DNA of 64,000 bases. It comes from Patiria miniata (taxonomy: Eukaryota; Echinodermata; Asteroidea; Valvatida; Asterinidae). The stretch covers positions 16,139,153-16,203,152 of the forward strand of contig NW_024037051.1 of the NCBI RefSeq assembly GCF_015706575.1, written 5' to 3'. Position 1 is the stretch's first letter, and every line of letters begins with the position of its first letter. Positions 23,280 through 38,200 of the stretch are shown here, one piece after another. The notes under the pieces are model-generated. The model made no database searches. It was not told where the DNA came from and worked only from the letters and a program-made list of their open reading frames with translations. Made by a program: the position numbers and the translations under genes.

Positions 23280-26200
23280 ATGGCATGTACTGCACAAAAC
23301 GCAACTAGCGGGTGTGAGTGACTACGTCTTGCATTTTCTCAACAAGTCTTGGGTCTAAAGACTTGCTTGTTTTTGCAGGTTGTAGAGCTAATCAGCAGCT
23401 TCCGAACAACGTAGAGTTTGTCTAGAATTTCCTATGTTAAGGTAGTTTTTGATCGAGACATAGAGAGGCGGTGTTGCATGGCGCTGACAGGCCTTGCTAT
23501 GGCATGTACTGCACAAAACGCAACTAGCGGGTGTGAGTGACTACGTCTTGCATTTTCTCAACAAGTCTTGGGTCTAAAGACTTGCTTGTTTTTGCAGGTT
23601 GTAGAGCTAATCAGCAGCTTCCGAACAACGTAGAGTTTGTCTAGAATTTCCTATGTTAAGGTAGTTTTTGATCGAGACATAGAGAGGCGGTGTTGCATGG
23701 CGCTGACAGGCCTTGCTATGGCATGTACTGCACAAAACGCAACTAGCGGGTGTGAGTGACTACGTCTTGCATTTTCTCGACAAGTCTTGGGTCTAAAGAC
23801 TTGCTTGTTTTTGCAGGTTGTAGAGCTAATCAGCAGCTTCCGAACAACGTAGAGTTTGTCTAGAATTTCCTATGTTAAGGTAGTTTTTGATCGAGACATA
23901 GAGAGGCGGTGTTGCATGGCGCTGACAGGCCTTGCTATGGCATGTACTGCACAAAACGCAACTAGCGGGTGTGAGTGACTACGTCTTGCATTTTCTCAAC
24001 AAGTCTTGGGTCTAAAGACTTGCTTGTTTTTGCAGGTTGTAGAGCTAATCAGCAGCTTCCGAACAACGTAGAGTTTGTCTAGAATTTCCTATGTTAAGGT
24101 AGTTTTTGATCGAGACATAGAGAGGCGGTGTTGCATGGCGCTGACAGGCCTTGCTATGGCATGTACTGCACAAAACGCAACTAGCGGGTGTGAGTGACTA
24201 CGTCTTGCATTTTCTCAACAAGTCTTGGGTCTAAAGACTTGCTTGTTTTTGCAGGTTGTAGAGCTAATCAGCAGCTTCCGAACAACGTAGAGTTTGTCTA
24301 GAATTTCCTATGTTAAGGTAGTTTTTGATCGAGACATAGAGAGGCGGTGTTGCATGGCGCTGACAGGCCTTGCTATGGCATGTACTGCACAAAACGCAAC
24401 TAGCGGGTGTGAGTGACTACGTCTTGCATTTTCTCAACAAGTCTTGGGTCTAAAGACTTGCTTGTTTTTGCAGGTTGTAGAGCTAATCAGCAGCTTCCGA
24501 ACAACGTAGAGTTTGTCTAGAATTTCCTATGTTAAGGTAGTTTTTGATCGAGACATAGAGAGGCGGTGTTGCATGGCGCTGACAGGCCTTGCTATGGCAT
24601 GTACTGCACAAAACGCAACTAGCGGGTGTGAGTGACTACGTCTTGCATTTTCTCAACAAGTCTTGGGTCTAAAGACTTGCTTGTTTTTGCAGGTTGTAGA
24701 GCTAATCAGCAGCTTCCGAACAACGTAGAGTTTGTCTAGAATTTCCTATGTTAAGGTAGTTTTTGATCGAGACATAGAGAGGCGGTGTTGCATGGCGCTG
24801 ACAGGCCTTGCTATGGCATGTACTGCACAAAACGCAACTAGCGGGTGTGAGTGACTACGTCTTGCATTTTCTCCACAAGTCTTGGGTCTAAAGACTTGCT
24901 TGTTTTTGCAGGTTGTAGAGCTAATCAGCAGCTTCCGAACAACGTAGAGTTTGTCTAGAATTTCCTATGTTAAGGTAGTTTTTGATCGAGACATAGAGAG
25001 GCGGTGTTGCATGGCGCTGACAGGCCTTGCTATGGCATGTACTGCACAAAACGCAACTAGCGGGTGTGAGTGACTACGTCTTGCATTTTCTCGACAAGTC
25101 TTGGGTCTAAAGACTTGCTTGTTTTTGCAGGTTGTAGAGCTAATCAGCAGCTTCCGAACAACGTAGAGTTTGTCTAGAATTTCCTATGTTAAGGTAGTTT
25201 TTGATCGAGACATAGAGAGGCGGTGTTGCATGGCGCTGACAGGCCTTGCTATGGCATGTACTGCACAAAACGCAACTAGCGGGTGTGAGTGACTACGTCT
25301 TGCATTTTCTCAACAAGTCTTGGGTCTAAAGACTTGCTTGTTTTTGCAGGTTGTAGAGCTAATCAGCAGCTTCCGAACAACGTAGAGTTTGTCTAGAATT
25401 TCCTATGTTAAGGTAGTTTTTGATCGAGACATAGAGAGGCGGTGTTGCATGGCGCTGACAGGCCTTGCTATGGCATGTACTGCACAAAACGCAACTAGCG
25501 GGTGTGAGTGACTACGTCTTGCATTTTCTCAACAAGTCTTGGGTCTAAAGACTTGCTTGTTTTTGCAGGTTGTAGAGCTAATCAGCAGCTTCCGAACAAC
25601 GTAGAGTTTGTCTAGAATTTCCTATGTTAAGGTAGTTTTTGATCGAGACATAGAGAGGCGGTGTTGCATGGCGCTGACAGGCCTTGCTATGGCATGTACT
25701 GCACAAAACGCAACTAGCGGGTGTGAGTGACTACGTCTTGCATTTTCTCAACAAGTCTTGGGTCTAAAGACTTGCTTGTTTTTGCAGGTTGTAGAGCTAA
25801 TCAGCAGCTTCCGAACAACGTAGAGTTTGTCTAGAATTTCCTATGTTAAGGTAGTTTTTGATCGAGACATAGAGAGGCGGTGTTGCATGGCGCTGACAGG
25901 CCTTGCTATGGCATGTACTGCACAAAACGCAACTAGCGGGTGTGAGTGACTACGTCTTGCATTTTCTCACAAGTCTTGGGTCTAAAGACTTGCTTGTTTT
26001 TGCAGGTTGTAGAGCTAATCAGCAGCTTCCGAACAACGTAGAGTTTGTCTAGAATTTCCTATGTTAAGGTAGTTTTTGATCGAGACATAGAGAGGCGGTG
26101 TTGCATGGCGCTGACAGGCCTTGCTATGGCATGTACTGCACAAAACGCAACTAGCGGGTGTGAGTGACTACGTCTTGCATTTTCTCGACAAGTCTTGGGT

Positions 26201-29200
26201 CTAAAGACTTGCTTGTTTTTGCAGGTTGTAGAGCTAATCAGCAGCTTCCGAACAACGTAGAGTTTGTCTAGAATTTCCTATGTTAAGGTAGTTTTTGATC
26301 GAGACATAGAGAGGCGGTGTTGCATGGCGCTGACAGGCCTTGCTATGGCATGTACTGCACAAAACGCAACTAGCGGGTGTGAGTGACTACGTCTTGCATT
26401 TTCTCAACAAGTCTTGGGTCTAAAGACTTGCTTGTTTTTGCAGGTTGTAGAGCTAATCAGCAGCTTCCGAACAACGTAGAGTTTGTCTAGAATTTCCTAT
26501 GTTAAGGTAGTTTTTGATCGAGACATAGAGAGGCGGTGTTGCATGGCGCTGACAGGCCTTGCTATGGCATGTACTGCACAAAACGCAACTAGCGGGTGTG
26601 AGTGACTACGTCTTGCATTTTCTCGACAAGTCTTGGGTCTAAAGACTTGCTTGTTTTTGCAGGTTGTAGAGCTAATCAGCAGCTTCCGAACAACGTAGAG
26701 TTTGTCTAGAATTTCCTATGTTAAGGTAGTTTTTGATCGAGACATAGAGAGGCGGTGTTGCATGGCGCTGACAGGCCTTGCTATGGCATGTACTGCACAA
26801 AACGCAACTAGCGGGTGTGAGTGACTACGTCTTGCATTTTCTCAACAAGTCTTGGGTCTAAAGACTTGCTTGTTTTTGCAGGTTGTAGAGCTAATCAGCA
26901 GCTTCCGAACAACGTAGAGTTTGTCTAGAATTTCCTATGTTAAGGTAGTTTTTGATCGAGACATAGAGAGGCGGTGTTGCATGGCGCTGACAGGCCTTGC
27001 TATGGCATGTACTGCACAAAACGCAACTAGCGGGTGTGAGTGACTACGTCTTGCATTTTCTCAACAAGTCTTGGGTCTAAAGACTTGCTTGTTTTTGCAG
27101 GTTGTAGAGCTAATCAGCAGCTTCCGAACAACGTAGAGTTTGTCTAGAATTTCCTATGTTAAGGTAGTTTTTGATCGAGACATAGAGAGGCGGTGTTGCA
27201 TGGCGCTGACAGGCCTTGCTATGGCATGTACTGCACAAAACGCAACTAGCGGGTGTGAGTGACTACGTCTTGCATTTTCTCAACAAGTCTTGGGTCTAAA
27301 GACTTGCTTGTTTTTGCAGGTTGTAGAGCTAATCAGCAGCTTCCGAACAACGTAGAGTTTGTCTAGAATTTCCTATGTTAAGGTAGTTTTTGATCGAGAC
27401 ATAGAGAGGCGGTGTTGCATGGCGCTGACAGGCCTTGCTATGGCATGTACTGCACAAAACGCAACTAGCGGGTGTGAGTGACTACGTCTTGCATTTTCTC
27501 AACAAGTCTTGGGTCTAAAGACTTGCTTGTTTTTGCAGGTTGTAGAGCTAATCAGCAGCTTCCGAACAACGTAGAGTTTGTCTAGAATTTCCTATGTTAA
27601 GGTAGTTTTTGATCGAGACATAGAGAGGCGGTGTTGCATGGCGCTGACAGGCCTTGCTATGGCATGTACTGCACAAAACGCAACTAGCGGGTGTGAGTGA
27701 CTACGTCTTGCATTTTCTCACAAGTCTTGGGTCTAAAGACTTGCTTGTTTTTGCAGGTTGTAGAGCTAATCAGCAGCTTCCGAACAACGTAGAGTTTGTC
27801 TAGAATTTCCTATGTTAAGGTAGTTTTTGATCGAGACATAGAGAGGCGGTGTTGCATGGCGCTGACAGGCCTTGCTATGGCATGTACTGCACAAAACGCA
27901 ACTAGCGGGTGTGAGTGACTACGTCTTGCATTTTCTCGACAAGTCTTGGGTCTAAAGACTTGCTTGTTTTTGCAGGTTGTAGAGCTAATCAGCAGCTTCC
28001 GAACAACGTAGAGTTTGTCTAGAATTTCCTATGTTAAGGTAGTTTTTGATCGAGACATAGAGAGGCGGTGTTGCATGGCGCTGACAGGCCTTGCTATGGC
28101 ATGTACTGCACAAAACGCAACTAGCGGGTGTGAGTGACTACGTCTTGCATTTTCTCAACAAGTCTTGGGTCTAAAGACTTGCTTGTTTTTGCAGGTTGTA
28201 GAGCTAATCAGCAGCTTCCGAACAACGTAGAGTTTGTCTAGAATTTCCTATGTTAAGGTAGTTTTTGATCGAGACATAGAGAGGCGGTGTTGCATGGCGC
28301 TGACAGGCCTTGCTATGGCATGTACTGCACAAAACGCAACTAGCGGGTGTGAGTGACTACGTCTTGCATTTTCTCACAAGTCTTGGGTCTAAAGACTTGC
28401 TTGTTTTTGCAGGTTGTAGAGCTAATCAGCAGCTTCCGAACAACGTAGAGTTTGTCTAGAATTTCCTATGTTAAGGTAGTTTTTGATCGAGACATAGAGA
28501 GGCGGTGTTGCATGGCGCTGACAGGCCTTGCTATGGCATGTACTGCACAAAACGCAACTAGCGGGTGTGAGTGACTACGTCTTGCATTTTCTCACAAGTC
28601 TTGGGTCTAAAGACTTGCTTGTTTTTGCAGGTTGTAGAGCTAATCAGCAGCTTCCGAACAACGTAGAGTTTGTCTAGAATTTCCTATGTTAAGGTAGTTT
28701 TTGATCGAGACATAGAGAGGCGGTGTTGCATGGCGCTGACAGGCCTTGCTATGGCATGTACTGCACAAAACGCAACTAGCGGGTGTGAGTGACTACGTCT
28801 TGCATTTTCTCAACAAGTCTTGGGTCTAAAGACTTGCTTGTTTTTGCAGGTTGTAGAGCTAATCAGCAGCTTCCGAACAACGTAGAGTTTGTCTAGAATT
28901 TCCTATGTTAAGGTAGTTTTTGATCGAGACATAGAGAGGCGGTGTTGCATGGCGCTGACAGGCCTTGCTATGGCATGTACTGCACAAAACGCAACTAGCG
29001 GGTGTGAGTGACTACGTCTTGCATTTTCTCAACAAGTCTTGGGTCTAAAGACTTGCTTGTTTTTGCAGGTTGTAGAGCTAATCAGCAGCTTCCGAACAAC
29101 GTAGAGTTTGTCTAGAATTTCCTATGTTAAGGTAGTTTTTGATCGAGACATAGAGAGGCGGTGTTGCATGGCGCTGACAGGCCTTGCTATGGCATGTACT

Positions 29201-32200
29201 GCACAAAACGCAACTAGCGGGTGTGAGTGACTACGTCTTGCATTTTCTCACAAGTCTTGGGTCTAAAGACTTGCTTGTTTTTGCAGGTTGTAGAGCTAAT
29301 CAGCAGCTTCCGAACAACGTAGAGTTTGTCTAGAATTTCCTATGTTAAGGTAGTTTTTGATCGAGACATAGAGAGGCGGTGTTGCATGGCGCTGACAGGC
29401 CTTGCTATGGCATGTACTGCACAAAACGCAACTAGCGGGTGTGAGTGACTACGTCTTGCATTTTCTCAACAAGTCTTGGGTCTAAAGACTTGCTTGTTTT
29501 TGCAGGTTGTAGAGCTAATCAGCAGCTTCCGAACAACGTAGAGTTTGTCTAGAATTTCCTATGTTAAGGTAGTTTTTGATCGAGACATAGAGAGGCGGTG
29601 TTGCATGGCGCTGACAGGCCTTGCTATGGCATGTACTGCACAAAACGCAACTAGCGGGTGTGAGTGACTACGTCTTGCATTTTCTCAACAAGTCTTGGGT
29701 CTAAAGACTTGCTTGTTTTTGCAGGTTGTAGAGCTAATCAGCAGCTTCCGAACAACGTAGAGTTTGTCTAGAATTTCCTATGTTAAGGTAGTTTTTGATC
29801 GAGACATAGAGAGGCGGTGTTGCATGGCGCTGACAGGCCTTGCTATGGCATGTACTGCACAAAACGCAACTAGCGGGTGTGAGTGACTACGTCTTGCATT
29901 TTCTCAACAAGTCTTGGGTCTAAAGACTTGCTTGTTTTTGCAGGTTGTAGAGCTAATCAGCAGCTTCCGAACAACGTAGAGTTTGTCTAGAATTTCCTAT
30001 GTTAAGGTAGTTTTTGATCGAGACATAGAGAGGCGGTGTTGCATGGCGCTGACAGGCCTTGCTATGGCATGTACTGCACAAAACGCAACTAGCGGGTGTG
30101 AGTGACTACGTCTTGCATTTTCTCAACAAGTCTTGGGTCTAAAGACTTGCTTGTTTTTGCAGGTTGTAGAGCTAATCAGCAGCTTCCGAACAACGTAGAG
30201 TTTGTCTAGAATTTCCTATGTTAAGGTAGTTTTTGATCGAGACATAGAGAGGCGGTGTTGCATGGCGCTGACAGGCCTTGCTATGGCATGTACTGCACAA
30301 AACGCAACTAGCGGGTGTGAGTGACTACGTCTTGCATTTTCTCAACAAGTCTTGGGTCTAAAGACTTGCTTGTTTTTGCAGGTTGTAGAGCTAATCAGCA
30401 GCTTCCGAACAACGTAGAGTTTGTCTAGAATTTCCTATGTTAAGGTAGTTTTTGATCGAGACATAGAGAGGCGGTGTTGCATGGCGCTGACAGGCCTTGC
30501 TATGGCATGTACTGCACAAAACGCAACTAGCGGGTGTGAGTGACTACGTCTTGCATTTTCTCAACAAGTCTTGGGTCTAAAGACTTGCTTGTTTTTGCAG
30601 GTTGTAGAGCTAATCAGCAGCTTCCGAACAACGTAGAGTTTGTCTAGAATTTCCTATGTTAAGGTAGTTTTTGATCGAGACATAGAGAGGCGGTGTTGCA
30701 TGGCGCTGACAGGCCTTGCTATGGCATGTACTGCACAAAACGCAACTAGCGGGTGTGAGTGACTACGTCTTGCATTTTCTCAACAAGTCTTGGGTCTAAA
30801 GACTTGCTTGTTTTTGCAGGTTGTAGAGCTAATCAGCAGCTTCCGAACAACGTAGAGTTTGTCTAGAATTTCCTATGTTAAGGTAGTTTTTGATCGAGAC
30901 ATAGAGAGGCGGTGTTGCATGGCGCTGACAGGCCTTGCTATGGCATGTACTGCACAAAACGCAACTAGCGGGTGTGAGTGACTACGTCTTGCATTTTCTC
31001 ACAAGTCTTGGGTCTAAAGACTTGCTTGTTTTTGCAGGTTGTAGAGCTAATCAGCAGCTTCCGAACAACGTAGAGTTTGTCTAGAATTTCCTATGTTAAG
31101 GTAGTTTTTGATCGAGACATAGAGAGGCGGTGTTGCATGGCGCTGACAGGCCTTGCTATGGCATGTACTGCACAAAACGCAACTAGCGGGTGTGAGTGAC
31201 TACGTCTTGCATTTTCTCGACAAGTCTTGGGTCTAAAGACTTGCTTGTTTTTGCAGGTTGTAGAGCTAATCAGCAGCTTCCGAACAACGTAGAGTTTGTC
31301 TAGAATTTCCTATGTTAAGGTAGTTTTTGATCGAGACATAGAGAGGCGGTGTTGCATGGCGCTGACAGGCCTTGCTATGGCATGTACTGCACAAAACGCA
31401 ACTAGCGGGTGTGAGTGACTACGTCTTGCATTTTCTCAACAAGTCTTGGGTCTAAAGACTTGCTTGTTTTTGCAGGTTGTAGAGCTAATCAGCAGCTTCC
31501 GAACAACGTAGAGTTTGTCTAGAATTTCCTATGTTAAGGTAGTTTTTGATCGAGACATAGAGAGGCGGTGTTGCATGGCGCTGACAGGCCTTGCTATGGC
31601 ATGTACTGCACAAAACGCAACTAGCGGGTGTGAGTGACTACGTCTTGCATTTTCTCAACAAGTCTTGGGTCTAAAGACTTGCTTGTTTTTGCAGGTTGTA
31701 GAGCTAATCAGCAGCTTCCGAACAACGTAGAGTTTGTCTAGAATTTCCTATGTTAAGGTAGTTTTTGATCGAGACATAGAGAGGCGGTGTTGCATGGCGC
31801 TGACAGGCCTTGCTATGGCATGTACTGCACAAAACGCAACTAGCGGGTGTGAGTGACTACGTCTTGCATTTTCTCACAAGTCTTGGGTCTAAAGACTTGC
31901 TTGTTTTTGCAGGTTGTAGAGCTAATCAGCAGCTTCCGAACAACGTAGAGTTTGTCTAGAATTTCCTATGTTAAGGTAGTTTTTGATCGAGACATAGAGA
32001 GGCGGTGTTGCATGGCGCTGACAGGCCTTGCTATGGCATGTACTGCACAAAACGCAACTAGCGGGTGTGAGTGACTACGTCTTGCATTTTCTCAACAAGT
32101 CTTGGGTCTAAAGACTTGCTTGTTTTTGCAGGTTGTAGAGCTAATCAGCAGCTTCCGAACAACGTAGAGTTTGTCTAGAATTTCCTATGTTAAGGTAGTT

Positions 32201-35200
32201 TTTGATCGAGACATAGAGAGGCGGTGTTGCATGGCGCTGACAGGCCTTGCTATGGCATGTACTGCACAAAACGCAACTAGCGGGTGTGAGTGACTACGTC
32301 TTGCATTTTCTCAACAAGTCTTGGGTCTAAAGACTTGCTTGTTTTTGCAGGTTGTAGAGCTAATCAGCAGCTTCCGAACAACGTAGAGTTTGTCTAGAAT
32401 TTCCTATGTTAAGGTAGTTTTTGATCGAGACATAGAGAGGCGGTGTTGCATGGCGCTGACAGGCCTTGCTATGGCATGTACTGCACAAAACGCAACTAGC
32501 GGGTGTGAGTGACTACGTCTTGCATTTTCTCGACAAGTCTTGGGTCTAAAGACTTGCTTGTTTTTGCAGGTTGTAGAGCTAATCAGCAGCTTCCGAACAA
32601 CGTAGAGTTTGTCTAGAATTTCCTATGTTAAGGTAGTTTTTGATCGAGACATAGAGAGGCGGTGTTGCATGGCGCTGACAGGCCTTGCTATGGCATGTAC
32701 TGCACAAAACGCAACTAGCGGGTGTGAGTGACTACGTCTTGCATTTTCTCAACAAGTCTTGGGTCTAAAGACTTGCTTGTTTTTGCAGGTTGTAGAGCTA
32801 ATCAGCAGCTTCCGAACAACGTAGAGTTTGTCTAGAATTTCCTATGTTAAGGTAGTTTTTGATCGAGACATAGAGAGGCGGTGTTGCATGGCGCTGACAG
32901 GCCTTGCTATGGCATGTACTGCACAAAACGCAACTAGCGGGTGTGAGTGACTACGTCTTGCATTTTCTCAACAAGTCTTGGGTCTAAAGACTTGCTTGTT
33001 TTTGCAGGTTGTAGAGCTAATCAGCAGCTTCCGAACAACGTAGAGTTTGTCTAGAATTTCCTATGTTAAGGTAGTTTTTGATCGAGACATAGAGAGGCGG
33101 TGTTGCATGGCGCTGACAGGCCTTGCTATGGCATGTACTGCACAAAACGCAACTAGCGGGTGTGAGTGACTACGTCTTGCATTTTCTCACAAGTCTTGGG
33201 TCTAAAGACTTGCTTGTTTTTGCAGGTTGTAGAGCTAATCAGCAGCTTCCGAACAACGTAGAGTTTGTCTAGAATTTCCTATGTTAAGGTAGTTTTTGAT
33301 CGAGACATAGAGAGGCGGTGTTGCATGGCGCTGACAGGCCTTGCTATGGCATGTACTGCACAAAACGCAACTAGCGGGTGTGAGTGACTACGTCTTGCAT
33401 TTTCTCACAAGTCTTGGGTCTAAAGACTTGCTTGTTTTTGCAGGTTGTAGAGCTAATCAGCAGCTTCCGAACAACGTAGAGTTTGTCTAGAATTTCCTAT
33501 GTTAAGGTAGTTTTTGATCGAGACATAGAGAGGCGGTGTTGCATGGCGCTGACAGGCCTTGCTATGGCATGTACTGCACAAAACGCAACTAGCGGGTGTG
33601 AGTGACTACGTCTTGCATTTTCTCAACAAGTCTTGGGTCTAAAGACTTGCTTGTTTTTGCAGGTTGTAGAGCTAATCAGCAGCTTCCGAACAACGTAGAG
33701 TTTGTCTAGAATTTCCTATGTTAAGGTAGTTTTTGATCGAGACATAGAGAGGCGGTGTTGCATGGCGCTGACAGGCCTTGCTATGGCATGTACTGCACAA
33801 AACGCAACTAGCGGGTGTGAGTGACTACGTCTTGCATTTTCTCACAAGTCTTGGGTCTAAAGACTTGCTTGTTTTTGCAGGTTGTAGAGCTAATCAGCAG
33901 CTTCCGAACAACGTAGAGTTTGTCTAGAATTTCCTATGTTAAGGTAGTTTTTGATCGAGACATAGAGAGGCGGTGTTGCATGGCGCTGACAGGCCTTGCT
34001 ATGGCATGTACTGCACAAAACGCAACTAGCGGGTGTGAGTGACTACGTCTTGCATTTTCTCAACAAGTCTTGGGTCTAAAGACTTGCTTGTTTTTGCAGG
34101 TTGTAGAGCTAATCAGCAGCTTCCGAACAACGTAGAGTTTGTCTAGAATTTCCTATGTTAAGGTAGTTTTTGATCGAGACATAGAGAGGCGGTGTTGCAT
34201 GGCGCTGACAGGCCTTGCTATGGCATGTACTGCACAAAACGCAACTAGCGGGTGTGAGTGACTACGTCTTGCATTTTCTCAACAAGTCTTGGGTCTAAAG
34301 ACTTGCTTGTTTTTGCAGGTTGTAGAGCTAATCAGCAGCTTCCGAACAACGTAGAGTTTGTCTAGAATTTCCTATGTTAAGGTAGTTTTTGATCGAGACA
34401 TAGAGAGGCGGTGTTGCATGGCGCTGACAGGCCTTGCTATGGCATGTACTGCACAAAACGCAACTAGCGGGTGTGAGTGACTACGTCTTGCATTTTCTCA
34501 ACAAGTCTTGGGTCTAAAGACTTGCTTGTTTTTGCAGGTTGTAGAGCTAATCAGCAGCTTCCGAACAACGTAGAGTTTGTCTAGAATTTCCTATGTTAAG
34601 GTAGTTTTTGATCGAGACATAGAGAGGCGGTGTTGCATGGCGCTGACAGGCCTTGCTATGGCATGTACTGCACAAAACGCAACTAGCGGGTGTGAGTGAC
34701 TACGTCTTGCATTTTCTCAACAAGTCTTGGGTCTAAAGACTTGCTTGTTTTTGCAGGTTGTAGAGCTAATCAGCAGCTTCCGAACAACGTAGAGTTTGTC
34801 TAGAATTTCCTATGTTAAGGTAGTTTTTGATCGAGACATAGAGAGGCGGTGTTGCATGGCGCTGACAGGCCTTGCTATGGCATGTACTGCACAAAACGCA
34901 ACTAGCGGGTGTGAGTGACTACGTCTTGCATTTTCTCAACAAGTCTTGGGTCTAAAGACTTGCTTGTTTTTGCAGGTTGTAGAGCTAATCAGCAGCTTCC
35001 GAACAACGTAGAGTTTGTCTAGAATTTCCTATGTTAAGGTAGTTTTTGATCGAGACATAGAGAGGCGGTGTTGCATGGCGCTGACAGGCCTTGCTATGGC
35101 ATGTACTGCACAAAACGCAACTAGCGGGTGTGAGTGACTACGTCTTGCATTTTCTCACAAGTCTTGGGTCTAAAGACTTGCTTGTTTTTGCAGGTTGTAG

Positions 35201-38200
35201 AGCTAATCAGCAGCTTCCGAACAACGTAGAGTTTGTCTAGAATTTCCTATGTTAAGGTAGTTTTTGATCGAGACATAGAGAGGCGGTGTTGCATGGCGCT
35301 GACAGGCCTTGCTATGGCATGTACTGCACAAAACGCAACTAGCGGGTGTGAGTGACTACGTCTTGCATTTTCTCAACAAGTCTTGGGTCTAAAGACTTGC
35401 TTGTTTTTGCAGGTTGTAGAGCTAATCAGCAGCTTCCGAACAACGTAGAGTTTGTCTAGAATTTCCTATGTTAAGGTAGTTTTTGATCGAGACATAGAGA
35501 GGCGGTGTTGCATGGCGCTGACAGGCCTTGCTATGGCATGTACTGCACAAAACGCAACTAGCGGGTGTGAGTGACTACGTCTTGCATTTTCTCAACAAGT
35601 CTTGGGTCTAAAGACTTGCTTGTTTTTGCAGGTTGTAGAGCTAATCAGCAGCTTCCGAACAACGTAGAGTTTGTCTAGAATTTCCTATGTTAAGGTAGTT
35701 TTTGATCGAGACATAGAGAGGCGGTGTTGCATGGCGCTGACAGGCCTTGCTATGGCATGTACTGCACAAAACGCAACTAGCGGGTGTGAGTGACTACGTC
35801 TTGCATTTTCTCAACAAGTCTTGGGTCTAAAGACTTGCTTGTTTTTGCAGGTTGTAGAGCTAATCAGCAGCTTCCGAACAACGTAGAGTTTGTCTAGAAT
35901 TTCCTATGTTAAGGTAGTTTTTGATCGAGACATAGAGAGGCGGTGTTGCATGGCGCTGACAGGCCTTGCTATGGCATGTACTGCACAAAACGCAACTAGC
36001 GGGTGTGAGTGACTACGTCTTGCATTTTCTCAACAAGTCTTGGGTCTAAAGACTTGCTTGTTTTTGCAGGTTGTAGAGCTAATCAGCAGCTTCCGAACAA
36101 CGTAGAGTTTGTCTAGAATTTCCTATGTTAAGGTAGTTTTTGATCGAGACATAGAGAGGCGGTGTTGCATGGCGCTGACAGGCCTTGCTATGGCATGTAC
36201 TGCACAAAACGCAACTAGCGGGTGTGAGTGACTACGTCTTGCATTTTCTCAACAAGTCTTGGGTCTAAAGACTTGCTTGTTTTTGCAGGTTGTAGAGCTA
36301 ATCAGCAGCTTCCGAACAACGTAGAGTTTGTCTAGAATTTCCTATGTTAAGGTAGTTTTTGATCGAGACATAGAGAGGCGGTGTTGCATGGCGCTGACAG
36401 GCCTTGCTATGGCATGTACTGCACAAAACGCAACTAGCGGGTGTGAGTGACTACGTCTTGCATTTTCTCGACAAGTCTTGGGTCTAAAGACTTGCTTGTT
36501 TTTGCAGGTTGTAGAGCTAATCAGCAGCTTCCGAACAACGTAGAGTTTGTCTAGAATTTCCTATGTTAAGGTAGTTTTTGATCGAGACATAGAGAGGCGG
36601 TGTTGCATGGCGCTGACAGGCCTTGCTATGGCATGTACTGCACAAAACGCAACTAGCGGGTGTGAGTGACTACGTCTTGCATTTTCTCACAAGTCTTGGG
36701 TCTAAAGACTTGCTTGTTTTTGCAGGTTGTAGAGCTAATCAGCAGCTTCCGAACAACGTAGAGTTTGTCTAGAATTTCCTATGTTAAGGTAGTTTTTGAT
36801 CGAGACATAGAGAGGCGGTGTTGCATGGCGCTGACAGGCCTTGCTATGGCATGTACTGCACAAAACGCAACTAGCGGGTGTGAGTGACTACGTCTTGCAT
36901 TTTCTCAACAAGTCTTGGGTCTAAAGACTTGCTTGTTTTTGCAGGTTGTAGAGCTAATCAGCAGCTTCCGAACAACGTAGAGTTTGTCTAGAATTTCCTA
37001 TGTTAAGGTAGTTTTTGATCGAGACATAGAGAGGCGGTGTTGCATGGCGCTGACAGGCCTTGCTATGGCATGTACTGCACAAAACGCAACTAGCGGGTGT
37101 GAGTGACTACGTCTTGCATTTTCTCAACAAGTCTTGGGTCTAAAGACTTGCTTGTTTTTGCAGGTTGTAGAGCTAATCAGCAGCTTCCGAACAACGTAGA
37201 GTTTGTCTAGAATTTCCTATGTTAAGGTAGTTTTTGATCGAGACATAGAGAGGCGGTGTTGCATGGCGCTGACAGGCCTTGCTATGGCATGTACTGCACA
37301 AAACGCAACTAGCGGGTGTGAGTGACTACGTCTTGCATTTTCTCAACAAGTCTTGGGTCTAAAGACTTGCTTGTTTTTGCAGGTTGTAGAGCTAATCAGC
37401 AGCTTCCGAACAACGTAGAGTTTGTCTAGAATTTCCTATGTTAAGGTAGTTTTTGATCGAGACATAGAGAGGCGGTGTTGCATGGCGCTGACAGGCCTTG
37501 CTATGGCATGTACTGCACAAAACGCAACTAGCGGGTGTGAGTGACTACGTCTTGCATTTTCTCAACAAGTCTTGGGTCTAAAGACTTGCTTGTTTTTGCA
37601 GGTTGTAGAGCTAATCAGCAGCTTCCGAACAACGTAGAGTTTGTCTAGAATTTCCTATGTTAAGGTAGTTTTTGATCGAGACATAGAGAGGCGGTGTTGC
37701 ATGGCGCTGACAGGCCTTGCTATGGCATGTACTGCACAAAACGCAACTAGCGGGTGTGAGTGACTACGTCTTGCATTTTCTCAACAAGTCTTGGGTCTAA
37801 AGACTTGCTTGTTTTTGCAGGTTGTAGAGCTAATCAGCAGCTTCCGAACAACGTAGAGTTTGTCTAGAATTTCCTATGTTAAGGTAGTTTTTGATCGAGA
37901 CATAGAGAGGCGGTGTTGCATGGCGCTGACAGGCCTTGCTATGGCATGTACTGCACAAAACGCAACTAGCGGGTGTGAGTGACTACGTCTTGCATTTTCT
38001 CAACAAGTCTTGGGTCTAAAGACTTGCTTGTTTTTGCAGGTTGTAGAGCTAATCAGCAGCTTCCGAACAACGTAGAGTTTGTCTAGAATTTCCTATGTTA
38101 AGGTAGTTTTTGATCGAGACATAGAGAGGCGGTGTTGCATGGCGCTGACAGGCCTTGCTATGGCATGTACTGCACAAAACGCAACTAGCGGGTGTGAGTG

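Larger units (their letters stand above)
14400..23280. repeat. Left transitional segment, two variable sites
   Basis: Monomers here are almost identical. Variation is confined to the base at unit 186 and to the ACAGGCC tract at unit 113-119. The tract appears as ACAAGCC (about 14,957; 16,706; 19,551; 19,768), ACAGCC (about 15,613; 18,240; 19,333; 23,270) and once as ACAAGGCC (about 19,113). G at unit 186 is common in this segment, including runs of three successive G-type copies at 16,995-17,433 and 20,933-21,371. One copy reads CTCCAAG at about 22,247. Confidence 0.85.
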